Assembly: GCF_963678635.1 (NCBI RefSeq)
Contig: NC_087067.1
Location: forward strand, 28,157,547-28,221,546
Length of the DNA stretch: 64,000 bases
Direction of reading: 5' to 3'
From: Symsagittifera roscoffensis
Lineage: Eukaryota > Xenacoelomorpha > Acoela > Convolutidae
This document shows positions 21,700-32,612 of this stretch, in pieces. Below the pieces are notes generated by a model. The model saw only the letters and a program-made list of their open reading frames with translations. It ran no database searches and was not told the origin of the DNA. Position 1 is the first letter of the stretch; every line of letters starts with the position of its first letter. A program made the position numbers and the translations under genes.

Positions 21700-22739
21700 G
21701 TTTAGTTTTTTTTAAAAAGAAGGCACTCCACTATCGAACAGTTAAAGAATAAAATTCACTAAAAACGTGATCGACTTTTAGTTAACAGATTTCCCCGAGG
21801 AATAAAAAAATATCTATTGATCAAGTTTTCTAAAAGTGGGTTAATTTTATCTAGAATTTTGCTGAGTTTCGCTGAAAAATTGTTCTAGAAATTAGGATAT
21901 TTTTTTCAAAACTTGAACGTTGAAATTTTCCTTAAAACAAGGTAGTTTTTTCCTGTTTAGTTACATTCATTGACTCTTTTCCAACTGTGTGTTGCCTATA
22001 TTTAACTTTTTTTCTGCTACGTCAAATTTTTTTTATTTTCTTCAGTTGCCTTACGTGTTATTAAGGCTGAATGCGTGATGTTACGATACAATGCATGACA
22101 AAAAGTTGTGCTCACGATAATTAGGTTGTTCACCAAGCAACATTTTATAATATTATGACTACAATAAAATAGTTTTTCAAAACCGAAGTTCAAATGAGAG
22201 GGAAGACAATTAGAGCTAATTTGCCCCTATGAACAATCATGGAATCTTGAGTTGAAGCTATACTAGGTGGGTGTTTAACCGGGAAACATTTTTCTAGCAC
22301 ACTCCTCATGCCTCCCTAACCTTCCTTTACCATTTTTTTTCTGAAGATAATCTATTTCTTTTGAGAATAGACTGTAGAAAACCATTTTAGGCTCATAGTT
22401 TTGACAAAATTTTTACCGATATTTGTATAATCTTCTTTTGTGATTTGAAAAAAACTTGTTATTTTCAAAAGAATGACTGTTTTTGGGCTCTTTTCCAGTT
22501 TTCTACCCCCTTTGGTAAATCAATTTCTACCCCCTTTGGAATTGTTTCACAAACCGCTCATGCGGCAATTTACAAGTAGGAACCTTGATGGCGGGTTACT
22601 GTGCTATTAGCACAGAATGTTCCTACTATAGTCTCAAAAAATACAAAAAAGTTGATCCAGCCAAGCGTCTTTTTTTGCGTGGTGTGATAGAAAAACCGGA
22701 AGAAAAAAATGAAAACTCAGCAAACTTGATAGTCGTAGT
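21700..22739. other. No gene recognised
   Basis: AT-rich intergenic sequence. A short tandem doublet of TTTCTACCCCCTTTGG lies at about 22499-22541. No coding frame is supported. Confidence 0.45.
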
Positions 22740-23069
22740 CAGGGGCGGATTTAAAATTTCCTCGAGGGGTGTGGATTTTCAAAATTTTCACATTTTTTTT
22801 AAATCGACCAATTTGATTTTTTTTTGAGAAAATTTTGAAAAAAAAATCAGGCCAAAAAAAAGCATTTTCAGGCAATTTTTGGAAAATTTTCACCAAAAAA
22901 CTTAATTTTTTCCGGGCGTGCTCACCCCTCAAAATTAATATAGATGGGTACCAAATGCGCCTTGAAAAAATTTTAGGGTCCGTCATGAAAATGGACATCT
23001 CAAAATAGTACAAAGGGGGGCCCTTTGGGTCGGCAGGGGTCGAGTCCCTGAAGGGGGCGTCCACCCCTG
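22740..23069 (+). mobile_element. hAT-type MITE copy b
   Basis: 330 bp with CAGGGGCGGAT at the left end and CCACCCCTG at the right end, same orientation as copies a and c. The left flank is GTCGTAGT and the right flank TCTGAAAC. These do not match each other, but each matches a flank of copy c. Confidence 0.85.
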
Positions 23070-24339
23070 TCTGAAACCATGATCACTTCCATAGTTCGCC
23101 GAAAGCAAGTCTTCCGTTTTTATAATCGGAAGACATTTTTCATGCACTTCTTTCCGGAATCATAAGTATTCTTGTTTTTGATTGGATCATATTTCAACAA
23201 TAAATTCAATTACAATGTTGATTGTAAGTATCCGGACAAAATGAACAACTTGAATTTTCAAATGCGTTTTTCTCAATTTAGGTTAATATTGGACAAAACT
23301 TGAGAACAAACCATGCTTAGAATTTCACCACAATTTTTATTGTGCAATTTTTTCTCCTAAATTCTCAACCAAAATTTTACCCCAAAAATGGGTCATATTG
23401 GTTTTTTCAATTAAACAAGAATTACGCTGAAACAACTGTGTTAATCGATGGGGAATATATATCACAAGAAACATCTTATACGGTCCAACAAAGTTCTAGA
23501 ATCGTTAAATCTCCAAAAAATTGAGTAAATTATTTAAAATTTGTTTTTAAGCAAAGATTTTGGGTTTTACATAGTAAAAAATTAGGTTTCTTGACAATCA
23601 AGCAAAAATATTTTCTCTTATACAGTTTTTTGGGGATTAAACATTTCTACAACTTTGTTGGACTGTGTAAGCGGTTTCTTGTGATATATATTCCTCATCA
23701 ATTAACAAAGTAGTTTCAACGTAACTCTTGTTCAATTGATCAAAAGCCAATATGCACCATAATAATTGTGATGAAATTCTAAGCACTTTTTGTTCTCTTC
23801 ACTTTTTGTCTAATCTTGAGCCAAATAGAGAAAAACGCGTTTGAAAATTTAAGTTATGTTCGTTTTGTCCGGATAATTTAAATCAGCACTGCATAGAGAG
23901 CAAATCATTTTGAACATAAGTGTCTTTGCTTCGAAAGATTCGACCCAAAAGGGTTGTCCGAAAGAAAAACATATTCGACTGCTAGAGCCAAGTGTGCTAT
24001 CATTCAACCAAAACTACAACGCTTCAAACAAATTGACTAAATCAAAATGAAACGAGATGTCGACAAGATTTCGAGATGGTGATTGGTTGGCTGAGTTTAA
24101 GATTTCTTCTCGATGTAGGTGTCTGTCCTGGAGTGATTTTTGAACATGATGTTTCTGATAGTGTTTCGGCTCGATTCAATTGTCGATCATGGTTCGACCA
24201 CGTTTTCACCGATGTGTTTGAATAGATTGCATAATTTTAGTCACAACAAGCTATAATATTTTGGCTATCAAATCTCAAACGAAATTGACTGACATTGCAC
24301 TGATTACTTTGTAACCTTATTATAGATGATCTCTGAAAC
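23070..24339. other. 1.27-kb segment bounded by direct TCTGAAAC octamers
   Basis: The segment between hAT copies b and c begins with TCTGAAAC (23070-23077) and ends with TCTGAAAC (24332-24339). It contains the foldback Tc1/mariner-like element at 23213-23891 and otherwise no gene that I recognise. Confidence 0.8.
23213..23891. mobile_element. Foldback Tc1/mariner-like MITE with long inverted repeats
   Basis: Two long inverted arms (about 23213-23520 and 23625-23891) pair over roughly 270-300 bp around a loop of about 100 bp. The outer termini are CAATGTTGATT on the left and, reversed, CAGTGCTGATT on the right, followed by TATCCGGACAAAA in both arms. The left end is preceded by TA; the right end is followed by CA, a decayed TA. 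Arm structure, CAGTG-like termini and TA context fit Tc1/mariner. The left arm has about 50 extra bases near 23350-23395. No transposase is present; open frames here are by-products. Confidence 0.8.
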
Positions 24340-24719
24340 CAGGTGCGGACCTAGGATTTTCAAAAATTTTATTGAACTTTTTTAGGTCGTCCAAATTGAT
24401 TTTCCGAGCTCTTCCAATGCAATAAAAACACCCTGTTTTGGCCACACTTCCACACTTTTTGAAACAACGGTCCAAAAAGGCGTTTTTAGGCAGTTTTTGG
24501 AAAATTTTGACCAAAAAATTGCGTGTTTTCGGCGCGCTCTCTCCCTCAAAATTTGTGTACATTGGCGCCAAAGGTGCATTTAGAAAAATTTTAGGGTCCG
24601 TCATCAAAAATGGATATCTCAAAATAGTACAAAGGGGGGCCCTTTTTGTCGGCAGGTGGTCGAACGAATTCCTGAAGAGGAAGGGGCGTCCGCTCGTCTT
24701 CCCGCTAAATTCGCCCCTG
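24340..24719 (+). mobile_element. hAT-type MITE copy c
   Basis: 380 bp, starting CAGGTGCGGACCTAGG and ending TTCGCCCCTG, same orientation as copy b. The left flank is TCTGAAAC (identical to the right flank of b) and the right flank is GTCATAGT (one mismatch to the left flank of b). Confidence 0.85.
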
Positions 24720-26309
24720 GTCATAGTAAAATAGGCTAACTGGAAGATAGTTTTTGCAGAATAAAATGGGAAAAAAAATCTTCGAAAAATTTTAAACGTT
24801 TTTTGCAGAAAACTTTTGGATTTTTGGAGTTTTTGATTTCAATAATGGCGCAAGTAAAACTAAGTTTTTACAGCTTAAATCAAGCATGAATAATCTTTTT
24901 AAGCCTGGACGCTCATTTTATTAGCTCGGAAAGAGACAAAAAGTCAAAACTTTCAAACCGGTTTTTCTTAAAACCAACCGAGAATTTTTTTCTAAATTTC
25001 TTGCTGTCATTCGAATCACGACTGAAAGGGCTTTGATATGTTATATTTTTTGGTCTATTCCAATGACTTCTTGTGTTACCCCATTTTGATTGGAAAAAAG
25101 AACGAAAAACTAAAACACATCCGAATACAAAAATCTTCCCAATTTTCAATGGTCGGAACAAAAAATATCATAATTTTTTCACTTATTCCCGTTGACACTT
25201 TCTTGTCCTTTTGAACATTAAAAGCCAATATAATTGAACTTTCCTTCTTGAAGGTCTATAAACAAGAATCTAAAGCTCTTCTTTCGCCCATTTCTGTTCA
25301 ACTAATCCGATTGTTACAAAACTTGGCAAGTGAACTGAAAAGGGATGACAAAAATATTTGATTTTATGCGTAGTCTTGTAACAGCCTTCGTCACATCATA
25401 AAAATGATGTTTGTCTGAGGTGGGCGGGACGCGATAAAGAGCCAAGTCTAATTTAGCAACCTCCACCAAAAAACACTCCTTCAGCACTCATGCTCAGCCC
25501 GAGGTCAGAGTCGAACTTTTATTGGATTATTATGTTTACAGTTTTAACGATGTATACTTTATAGTTTATCAAGAAAATTGTTGAAGATAACAAATTTTTG
25601 TTTTGCCTCGAAAAAAGTTTGCAGTAAAATTGTTATTGTTTATATTGTGCTTCTGGACTTTTTATTGATAGTAAACTGTTGTGATCGTAATTAGATATTA
25701 TGAAACCAACTCTTCATTGGCTCTTGTGAGTTTTTGAGGAGAGAAATGATAACGACAATGCTCAAATGGTCTCGTTCGAAGAAAAATTTCTCATCGGTTT
25801 TTGGTTTTTTGATTGGTGCGTTTCCGATGCACCGCACAAAGTTGAAATTTTTGAAGAAATTTGTTCAAAATGAGCGCTGCTGGCAATTTATGAGCGCTGC
25901 TGGAAGACTAAACGAGTTATGATTTCGATACACATTTGGTCAAATCACTCTTTAAATAATAACATGGTTCATCCAACATCATCAGCACACCAGCAATCTT
26001 TTGGTGATTAAATTTTTACGTTGTCCAATACTCATGAAAACTGACAGGTGGGTTACATACTTACATTTTACACTGGGCTACAACAAACAAATAGACACTT
26101 GACTTTAACCAGCATATGAACGAATTTTTTTTCACGTCTCTGCAACTAATTAAGATATGAAACAAATTTTAAGGCATGCTAGATGCAACAATTTAGAAGG
26201 ATTTAGCCTAGAATACGAGACGCTAAATATATATTTCCTGGTTTTAAAAGAGCCTTAGAGAGAATAATTTTAAAAAAGGAGAAAAAAAAACGTTTTCTTT
26301 ATTTTTTCA
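24720..26309. other. No gene recognised
   Basis: AT-rich intergenic sequence. Open stretches at 24913-25161 (minus) and 25734-25922 (plus) lack motifs. A short doublet (ATTTATGAGCGCTGCTGG-like) lies near 25870-25905. Confidence 0.45.
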
Positions 26310-26645
26310 ACAAAAAAAAATTCTTATTGCCTAATTTGGGACTATCAATGCGCGAGATTTTTCCTGCTATTAATGCTTTTGTCGCTTTTTAATCTGCTTG
26401 TAATTTGTTCAAAATTGGATTGACGCAAAATTGTTGGTGTTACTAATACGTTAAAAGGTCACTTTGTACTTGGCATAGCGTGTGGGGTGAAGTTTTCAAA
26501 AAACATACGAAAAAAAAATTTTTCTTTCATTTTTGTGGAAATATTTATCAATGTGCTAACAAAATACTGTTTTCAATAACTGTTTCAAAAATGCTGCAGC
26601 GCAGGCGGAGAATTCAAGGCTCTGCCTTGATACGAGCAGTCTTGT
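26310..26645 (+). mobile_element. Helentron-like family H, divergent 3' part
   Basis: Matches the second half of family H: a GGGACTATCAATGCGCGA block, a block ending in ACGTTAAAAGG, a GGCATAGCGTGTGGGGTGA block, and the terminal part. The 3' hairpin is CAAGGC-TCT-GCCTTG (26615-26629) where other copies have CAGGGC-TTC-GCCCTG, so the paired bases change together. It ends ACGAGCAGTCTTGT followed by T, as in the other copies. Confidence 0.75.
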
Positions 26646-26649
26646 TCAA

Positions 26650-27978
26650 GTTAAGATAAAACTGTCCAACGATGCATTATAAAATGATCTTTGTTAACTG
26701 TCGCATCAAAATTAGACTTCATCAACGTTTAAAGGAAAAAACTTGAAGTTTTCAGGGTCAAGTGCTTACCCTAATCTAGTTGCTTCTGACAAAGAAACCT
26801 TTTTTTGGCAGAGTTGAAGATATATTCTTAAAACGTTATTTTCAAGCCCATTTCATACACTAAATTGAGTTCAGTGATATGTAATTTTTAAAAGTTTAAG
26901 AAAACATTCTTAAGACTTGTAACAAATCAGCCGAGGGATGCCTCAGAAATCAGATTGTACAATAAATCTTTCTTATAAAAAACCTATAGTTTCAAAAAAT
27001 TTCAAACTGACCCACTTCAATTATCCAAGTTAAATTCCACAAATTAGATAATTGTTAAAATATCCAGATTATGATTAATAATGAACTATGATGAAAATTG
27101 TCAAACTGCTCTTTGAAAATTTATTGTTAAAACCCGGATGTATTTTGAAAATGAACTAAACTGTTTTACAAAGGAAGGAAAAAAGGATCCAGGGCCAATC
27201 AGAATTGAGTATTAAAAAGTATGAAAAGTATATGCCAGTTCCATAAGATTTTTAGGGTGTTGAATGGTTGTGAACTTTCTGTCATCTTTTTTTTCACTCC
27301 TGAGGTCAGTCTTGTAGGTTTTTTTCTAATTCAACTAGTTTTGGTACATATTGGAAATAAGGAACAAACAGCCTTTTCATGCCAGGTTGTTCATCGGTAC
27401 GAATTCGTATCCAGTTTCCAAACGCTCCTTTTTTGGTATCCTTGAACTGAAACTAGTTTAGAATACGCTAGCCTGTCAAAACTGAACCAGCTTTCTACAT
27501 CATCCGCAGTCTCGTGTCTGATATTCCGATATTTCGACCGAGCTCCAAAGTCCAGGAGGAAACGAATAAAAATTGCATGATTGATTTCCGCCGTGAGATT
27601 TTTGCTTCGGTAGATCCTATTTTTGTGAATAGTAGCATGATCAACACCTGGAGCTATATATTGGCTCCCGAATAAGCTTGCACCTCAAAAACTTTCGACC
27701 ACGTCTGGTTTTCACCCGGGGCTAAAAGCAGCTAGAGTTATTTCAAGGTCATTTCAAGGCCAACTGATGGAAACATGAGTATGATTCAACCTATAGTAAT
27801 TTGCGATTTGGGTGACTTTTTTTTTAAAAGAAATTTCGACTTTTTAACTAACTTTTTTGGGACAAATATTGTTATAGCATCTTTTACCAATATTTTTAAA
27901 ACATATGAATGTCAAAAACTAAACATTGAAAAAAACTTCATCTGCAAATAATTGTTCAAAAGTTATAGGGGATTTTAT
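26650..27978. other. No gene recognised
   Basis: Intergenic. The hydrophobic open stretch at 27221-27445 has no start context, splice partner or recognisable family and is not called. Confidence 0.45.
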
Positions 27979-28543
27979 TGTTCCGACTTTCGATACGAAA
28001 GTAATTGTTACGACTTTCGATACGAAAGTAACGGAATATTTGTTCTCGGGGTGGGTTTTTTTTCTTCAGACAAATGTCGACTTTTTAACTAGCCAATTTT
28101 GACGGAATTTTTTTATATCATTCGAAAGCCATTGTTGTCCTGAACTTCAATTTGAAAAGATATTTCACCTGTGATCATTTTTCGTAAAATTATGAGGGTT
28201 TGAAGATTGCCCTTTTGGCCACTTTGACCAATTTGGGACAATTAACGCGCGATATAATTCGCGCTATTAACGCGTGAGCGGTGATTTAATCCGTCTTATA
28301 AATCGTTCCAAATTGGCTGAACGAAGCTTATTTGTCATAATTGATTTGTTACAAGGAACGAAATCTATCTTTTTGTACTTTATATGGCGTGTGGTGGGAT
28401 GATTTTCATTAAAAAAATTTCAATTTTTGGAAAAAAAAATTCCATTTTATTTCATTTAATTTTTCAAGTTATTGCTGCTGCTTCATAAACCTTAAAAGGC
28501 AATCGGAACATTCAGCGCTTCGCTCTGATACGAGCAGTCTTGT
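27979..28543 (+). mobile_element. Helentron-like family H, tandem unit 1
   Basis: Begins TGTTCCGAC after a T. The first 27 bp are repeated once (second start at 28006), placing two TTTCGATACGAAA palindromes in a row. It continues with the family's conserved TAACGGAATATT, AACGCGCGATATAATTCGCG and TATGGCGTGTGG blocks, and ends ACGAGCAGTCTTGT at 28543, immediately followed by unit 2. Non-coding. Confidence 0.88.
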
Positions 28544-29084
28544 TGTTCCGACTTTCGATACGAAAGTAACGGAATATTTGTGCTCGGGGTGGGTTTTTTT
28601 TTCTTCAGACGAATTTCGACTTTTTAACTAGCCATTTTTGACAGAATTTGTTTTTATATCATTCAAAAAGTATTGTTGACCTGAGCTTAAATTTGAAAAG
28701 ATATTTTACCTGTGATCATTTTTCGTAAAATTATGAGGGTTTGAAGATTGCCCTTTTGGCCACTTTGACCAATTTGGGACAATTAACGCGCGATATAATT
28801 CGCGCTATTAACGCGTGAGCGGTGATTTAATCCGTCTTATAAATCGTTCCAAATTGGCTGAACGAAGCTTATTTGTCATAATTGATTTGTTACAAGGAAC
28901 GAAATCTATCTTTTTGTACTTTATATGGCGTGTGGTGGGATGATTTTCATTAAAAAAATTTCAATTTTTGGAAAAAAAATTTCCATTTTATTTCATTTAA
29001 TTTTTCAAGTTATTGCTGCTGCTTCATAAACCTTAAAAGGCAATCGGAACATTCAGCGCTTCGCTCTGATACGAGCAGTCTTGT
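28544..29084 (+). mobile_element. Helentron-like family H, tandem unit 2
   Basis: 541 bp, almost identical to unit 1 over the last 380 bp and to unit 3 over the first 200 bp. It has the 5' TGTTCCGAC, the subterminal inverse (TCGGAACA), a hairpin and a 17-base tail ending CTTGT. Head-to-tail junctions on both sides have no spacer. Confidence 0.9.
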
Positions 29085-29629
29085 TGTTCCGACTTTCGAT
29101 ACGAAAGTAACGGAATATTTGTGCTCGGGGTGGGTTTTTTTTTCTTCAGACGAATTTCGACTTTTTAACTAGCCATTTTTGACAGAATTTGTTTTTATAT
29201 CATTCAAAAAGTATTGTTGACCTGAGCTTAAATTTGAAAAGATATTTTACCTGTGATCATTTTTCGTAAAGTTATGAGGGTTTAAAGATTGCCATTTTGG
29301 CCATTTTGACCAATTTGGGACAATTAACGTGCGATATCATTCGCGCTATTAAAGCGTAAGCGGAGATTTAATCCGTCTTATAAATCGTTCCAAATTGGTT
29401 GAACGAAGCTTATTTGCCATAAATGATGTGTTACAAGGAACGAAATCTGTCTTTTTGTACTTTATATGGCGTGTGGGGGGATGATTTTCATAAAAAATTT
29501 CAAATTTTAGAAAAAAAAATTTTCATTTATTTTGTTTCATATAATGTTTTTATGTTATTACTGCTGCTCCATAAACCTTCAAAAGCAGTCGGAACATTCA
29601 GGGCTTCGCCCTGATACGAACAGTCTTGT
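29085..29629 (+). mobile_element. Helentron-like family H, tandem unit 3
   Basis: 545 bp. Its 3' end has the best-preserved structure: GTCGGAACA (perfect inverse of the 5' terminal TGTTCCGAC), then hairpin CAGGGC-TTC-GCCCTG, then a tail ending CTTGT, followed by flanking T. The second half is more diverged from units 1 and 2 than they are from each other, so units 1 and 2 share a more recent ancestor there. Confidence 0.9.
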
Positions 29630-30327
29630 TAAGGTTTATGTTTGATCACTACTTTTCAAGCGATGTTTTTGAACTTATTAAAATAATAGTGACAAATTAA
29701 ATCAATCCAATTAAGAATGAAGCACGCATTTTGTTCTTACTGATAGGCGACCGAACACAACAACTATTTGTACTTAAAATAATGTTTGACGAGATAAAGG
29801 TCGGAAAAAAATGAACAATAAAAAAACACATTTTAGCTCTTTTTGAAAATTTTTGAAAATTTAATTTAACCAAAAAGCTTCAGATCGACTGATTGACGTT
29901 AGAAGACAGTCGGAGTTATCAGATCTTTCTTTTTATACGAGCAGTTTTGTTTAGTCATTATCTTGAAATTTGAAATCAACTTGCGCTTGAATTTCATGAA
30001 AACAGCAATAGTGGCCAAACTTTGATGTACAATTTGAATTAGGCTGGTTCTTTTGACTTTAAAAAAAAGTGATTGATTTTTTTTGCTATTTTGGGGACAT
30101 TGTATCAGAAGAAGGAAAAGATTGTTAATGTTTTCTGAATCAAGTACGGCAATAAGTCACCTAATTTATCGCCAAACTGCTTGTTTTACACGTTTAGATT
30201 CTGGAGGCATACAATCGATAGGCATGAATTTGAAACCCATACAATCTGGTCAATGAGACTCAAACAAATTTTAGATAATTGGATTGAATTGAATTGAGTC
30301 AGCAGCTCAGATTGACGATAAGAAATA
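29630..30327. other. Spacer between H array and reversed H copy
   Basis: No gene recognised. The stretch 29880-29951 looks like an old, decayed 3' end of family H (CAGTCGGAGTTATCAGATC, then ATACGAGCAGTTTTGT). Confidence 0.5.
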
Positions 30328-30880
30328 ACAAGACTGCTCGTATCAGGGCGAAGCCCTGAAAGTTCCGACTGCCTTTTAACGTTTATGGAGCAGTAATAAC
30401 ATAAACAACAAAAAAAAATTAAAAGAAATAAAATAAAATGAAAAACTTTTTTTTCTAAAATTTGAAAATTTTTCTCTGAAAATCATCCCCCCACACGCCA
30501 TATAAAGTAAAAAACAAAAAATTTCCCTCCTTGAAACAAATCAATTATGGCGAATAAGCTTCTTTCAACCAATTTGGAACGATTTCTGAGACGGATTAAA
30601 CCTCCGCTTACGCGTTAATAGCTCGAATTATATCGCGCGTTAATTGTCCCAAATTGGTCAAAATGGCCAAAATGGCAATCTTTAAACCCTCATAACTTTA
30701 CGAAAAATGATCACAGGTGAAATATCTTTTCAAATTTAAGCTGAGGACAACAATAGCTTTCGAATGATGTAAAAAATTTCCTTCAAAAATGGCTAGTTAA
30801 AAAGTCGAAATTTGTCTGAAGAAAAAAAAACCCACCCCGAGCACAAATATTCCGTTACTTTCGTATCGAAAGTCGGAACA
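30328..30880 (-). mobile_element. Helentron-like family H, reversed copy 4
   Basis: A full-length single copy in reverse orientation, with 5' TGTTCCGAC at 30880-30872 and 3' CTTGT at 30332-30328. Read in element direction it is preceded by T and followed by T. Its hairpin is CAGGGC-TTC-GCCCTG. Confidence 0.9.
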
Positions 30881-32260
30881 ATTACCAAATGAATCGACTA
30901 AAATCTCACAATAATCGTCAACAGTGTTTTTGAGTTTAGTGCTAATCACCTGGATATGCCCAAAAGTGCAATACAATCTATAATACATTTCCATAAAGGA
31001 ACCAGGCATAATCTAGAGGAAGGTTTATTATAAAACTTTAACATGGTTTTTTGGAGATTTTCAAAAACAACGTTTTAAAATCTATTCGAGGCCTTAAAAC
31101 ATACTTGTTTCCAGAAATGATTTTTTGTTTGGATAACAAAAAAATCATCGTACAATTTCCATTTTGAAAATTTAAAAACAAGCATTTTTCCACAAATTTT
31201 TTCTCAAAAACCAATTCACGCTGTATAATTTTTGATTTGTAATTGGTTAAAAACATTGGTTGAAAAAATATGATTTTCTGTCAACAAAAAATGCAAATCA
31301 TATCATTGAAAAAATTATATGTGAAATTGTAACATACAATTTTTTAGTTATAAAAAATAACTTATGAGAAAAAAGTGCCGCTTCTCTCTTTTTTCTCGAA
31401 AAATCACAAATACAATCAAACAAAAAAATTACAACAAAACTTTTAATTTGAACTCAACTTTTCAAACAAAAAAAACGCAAATCACAATGAGCAACGAGTG
31501 TGAAACTTCAAATAAGATTTTTATTGTTTTCAAACACACCACTTTTTCACAATAAAAACTTCTTTGTCATACACAAAAGGCTAGGGTTTTATTGTGAACA
31601 CGTATAAAACTTCAAAATTTTGCCCTAGATGGAAAATCTCTACATGCATTTGATCTGTGAGATTTTACCACGTAGTCTATGGGTTTTTATACGAAAAGCT
31701 TTTAGTTTTTGTACTTTTAGTCCAATCACAAAAATGTTAAATGAAATTTCAAGTTATTAATTCATGGGAAAAATGGTTAAGAAAATTGAAAAAAAAATGA
31801 CGAACTTGTTAAAAAAGAAAACTGCTTGTCATTTTATTGCATAATATGATAACGTTGTATGATAAGCGTTTTTCCAAAACATGAAATTTGCATGATTAAA
31901 TTTTTGTCCACTCGCAAAAAAAATACATAATTGACACGTACATATTTGATTACATACGGAGCAAAAAAACAAGCCTCGAGACAAAAAGTAAACCGTATAA
32001 CAAAAATCAAGAGCTTTAAGACCTTGGATATTGATAAACCTTGAACATTATTTTCACCGCAATATCAATCACCATCTTCTTGCTCAAAATTAATTTTAGC
32101 TGAAATATCACATATATGCCCTGGTGGTTCGATAAAATATTCACTGCTGCATGAAGACTTCATCAAAAACCTTATTTTTTTAGATTAACCCAGTGTCATT
32201 TGGTCACAGTTTTCGACTTTTCCAATGTGGGTTGTATTCAATCAATGTCTCTTCAACTGA
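30881..32260. other. No gene recognised; possible downstream exons of the PAN-type gene
   Basis: AT-rich sequence. If the PAN-type exon at 32.3-32.6 kb belongs to a longer minus-strand gene, further exons should lie here, but none stands out. Confidence 0.4.
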
Positions 32261-32263
32261 CTA

Positions 32264-32612
32264 TTCTACACAGAACTGATTAATTCTTTTATAATTTTTT
32301 CCACAAATTCTCAGTTTTTCATCGCCTTGAATATCAGCTAAAGTATTTTCTTTATAGATAAAAGACAGTTGTGACTCGGCCTTCATACCATAGTAGTCGC
32401 ATTTGGCTTCCGGTATAAGCAGTGAAGGTTCCGAATTGTGAAACTCATTTAGATTGAACTGACAAATCGTGTTGCTGCAAAAGTTATAAGATCTGCAGAA
32501 TGGACTTCTCGAGCATCCTTGAGAACATTGTGAGCGAGTCGGAACCGCCTTTGTATCTTGTAGGGACCCCAAAACTTTTTGCCACGAGAGACGATAATCA
32601 AAAACCGTGACT
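32264..32612 (-). CDS. Partial gene: PAN/Apple-like cysteine-rich exon
   Basis: Extracellular PAN/Apple domains bind proteins or carbohydrates. The open frame reads through a Ser-x-x-Cys-x3-Cys-x4-Cys segment followed by Arg-Ser-Tyr-Asn-Phe-Cys and Cys-Gln-Phe, then about 25 residues later Cys-Asp-Tyr-Tyr-Gly-Met, the spacing typical of PAN domains. It then continues to Ile-Cys-Gly-Lys and a final Cys. The proposed upper boundary is the acceptor ATCATTTTAG (intron side 32613-32622). The frame ends at a TAG at 32263-32261, but TGTGTAGAA just before it could instead be a weak donor. No signal peptide or other exon was found. It may be one exon of a larger secreted or membrane receptor, or an orphaned fragment. 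Confidence 0.45.

Noticed and set aside
22740-24719. Composite transposon mobilised as one unit by outer hAT ends
   Set aside because: The outer GTCRTAGT pair alone would allow it, but it does not explain the exact TCTGAAAC pair on the inner sides of both elements; exchange with a circle or use of the inner ends explains both.
28000-28020. Classical Helitron (5' TC, 3' CTRR, A|T insertion) for family H
   Set aside because: Ends are TGTTCC and CTTGT, and insertions lie between T and T, which does not fit classical Helitrons; a Helentron-like origin fits better.
27979-29629. CRISPR-like or satellite array
   Set aside because: Units are about 540 bp without spacers, the same sequence occurs as single copies at 30.3 and 56.1 kb, and the genome is eukaryotic.
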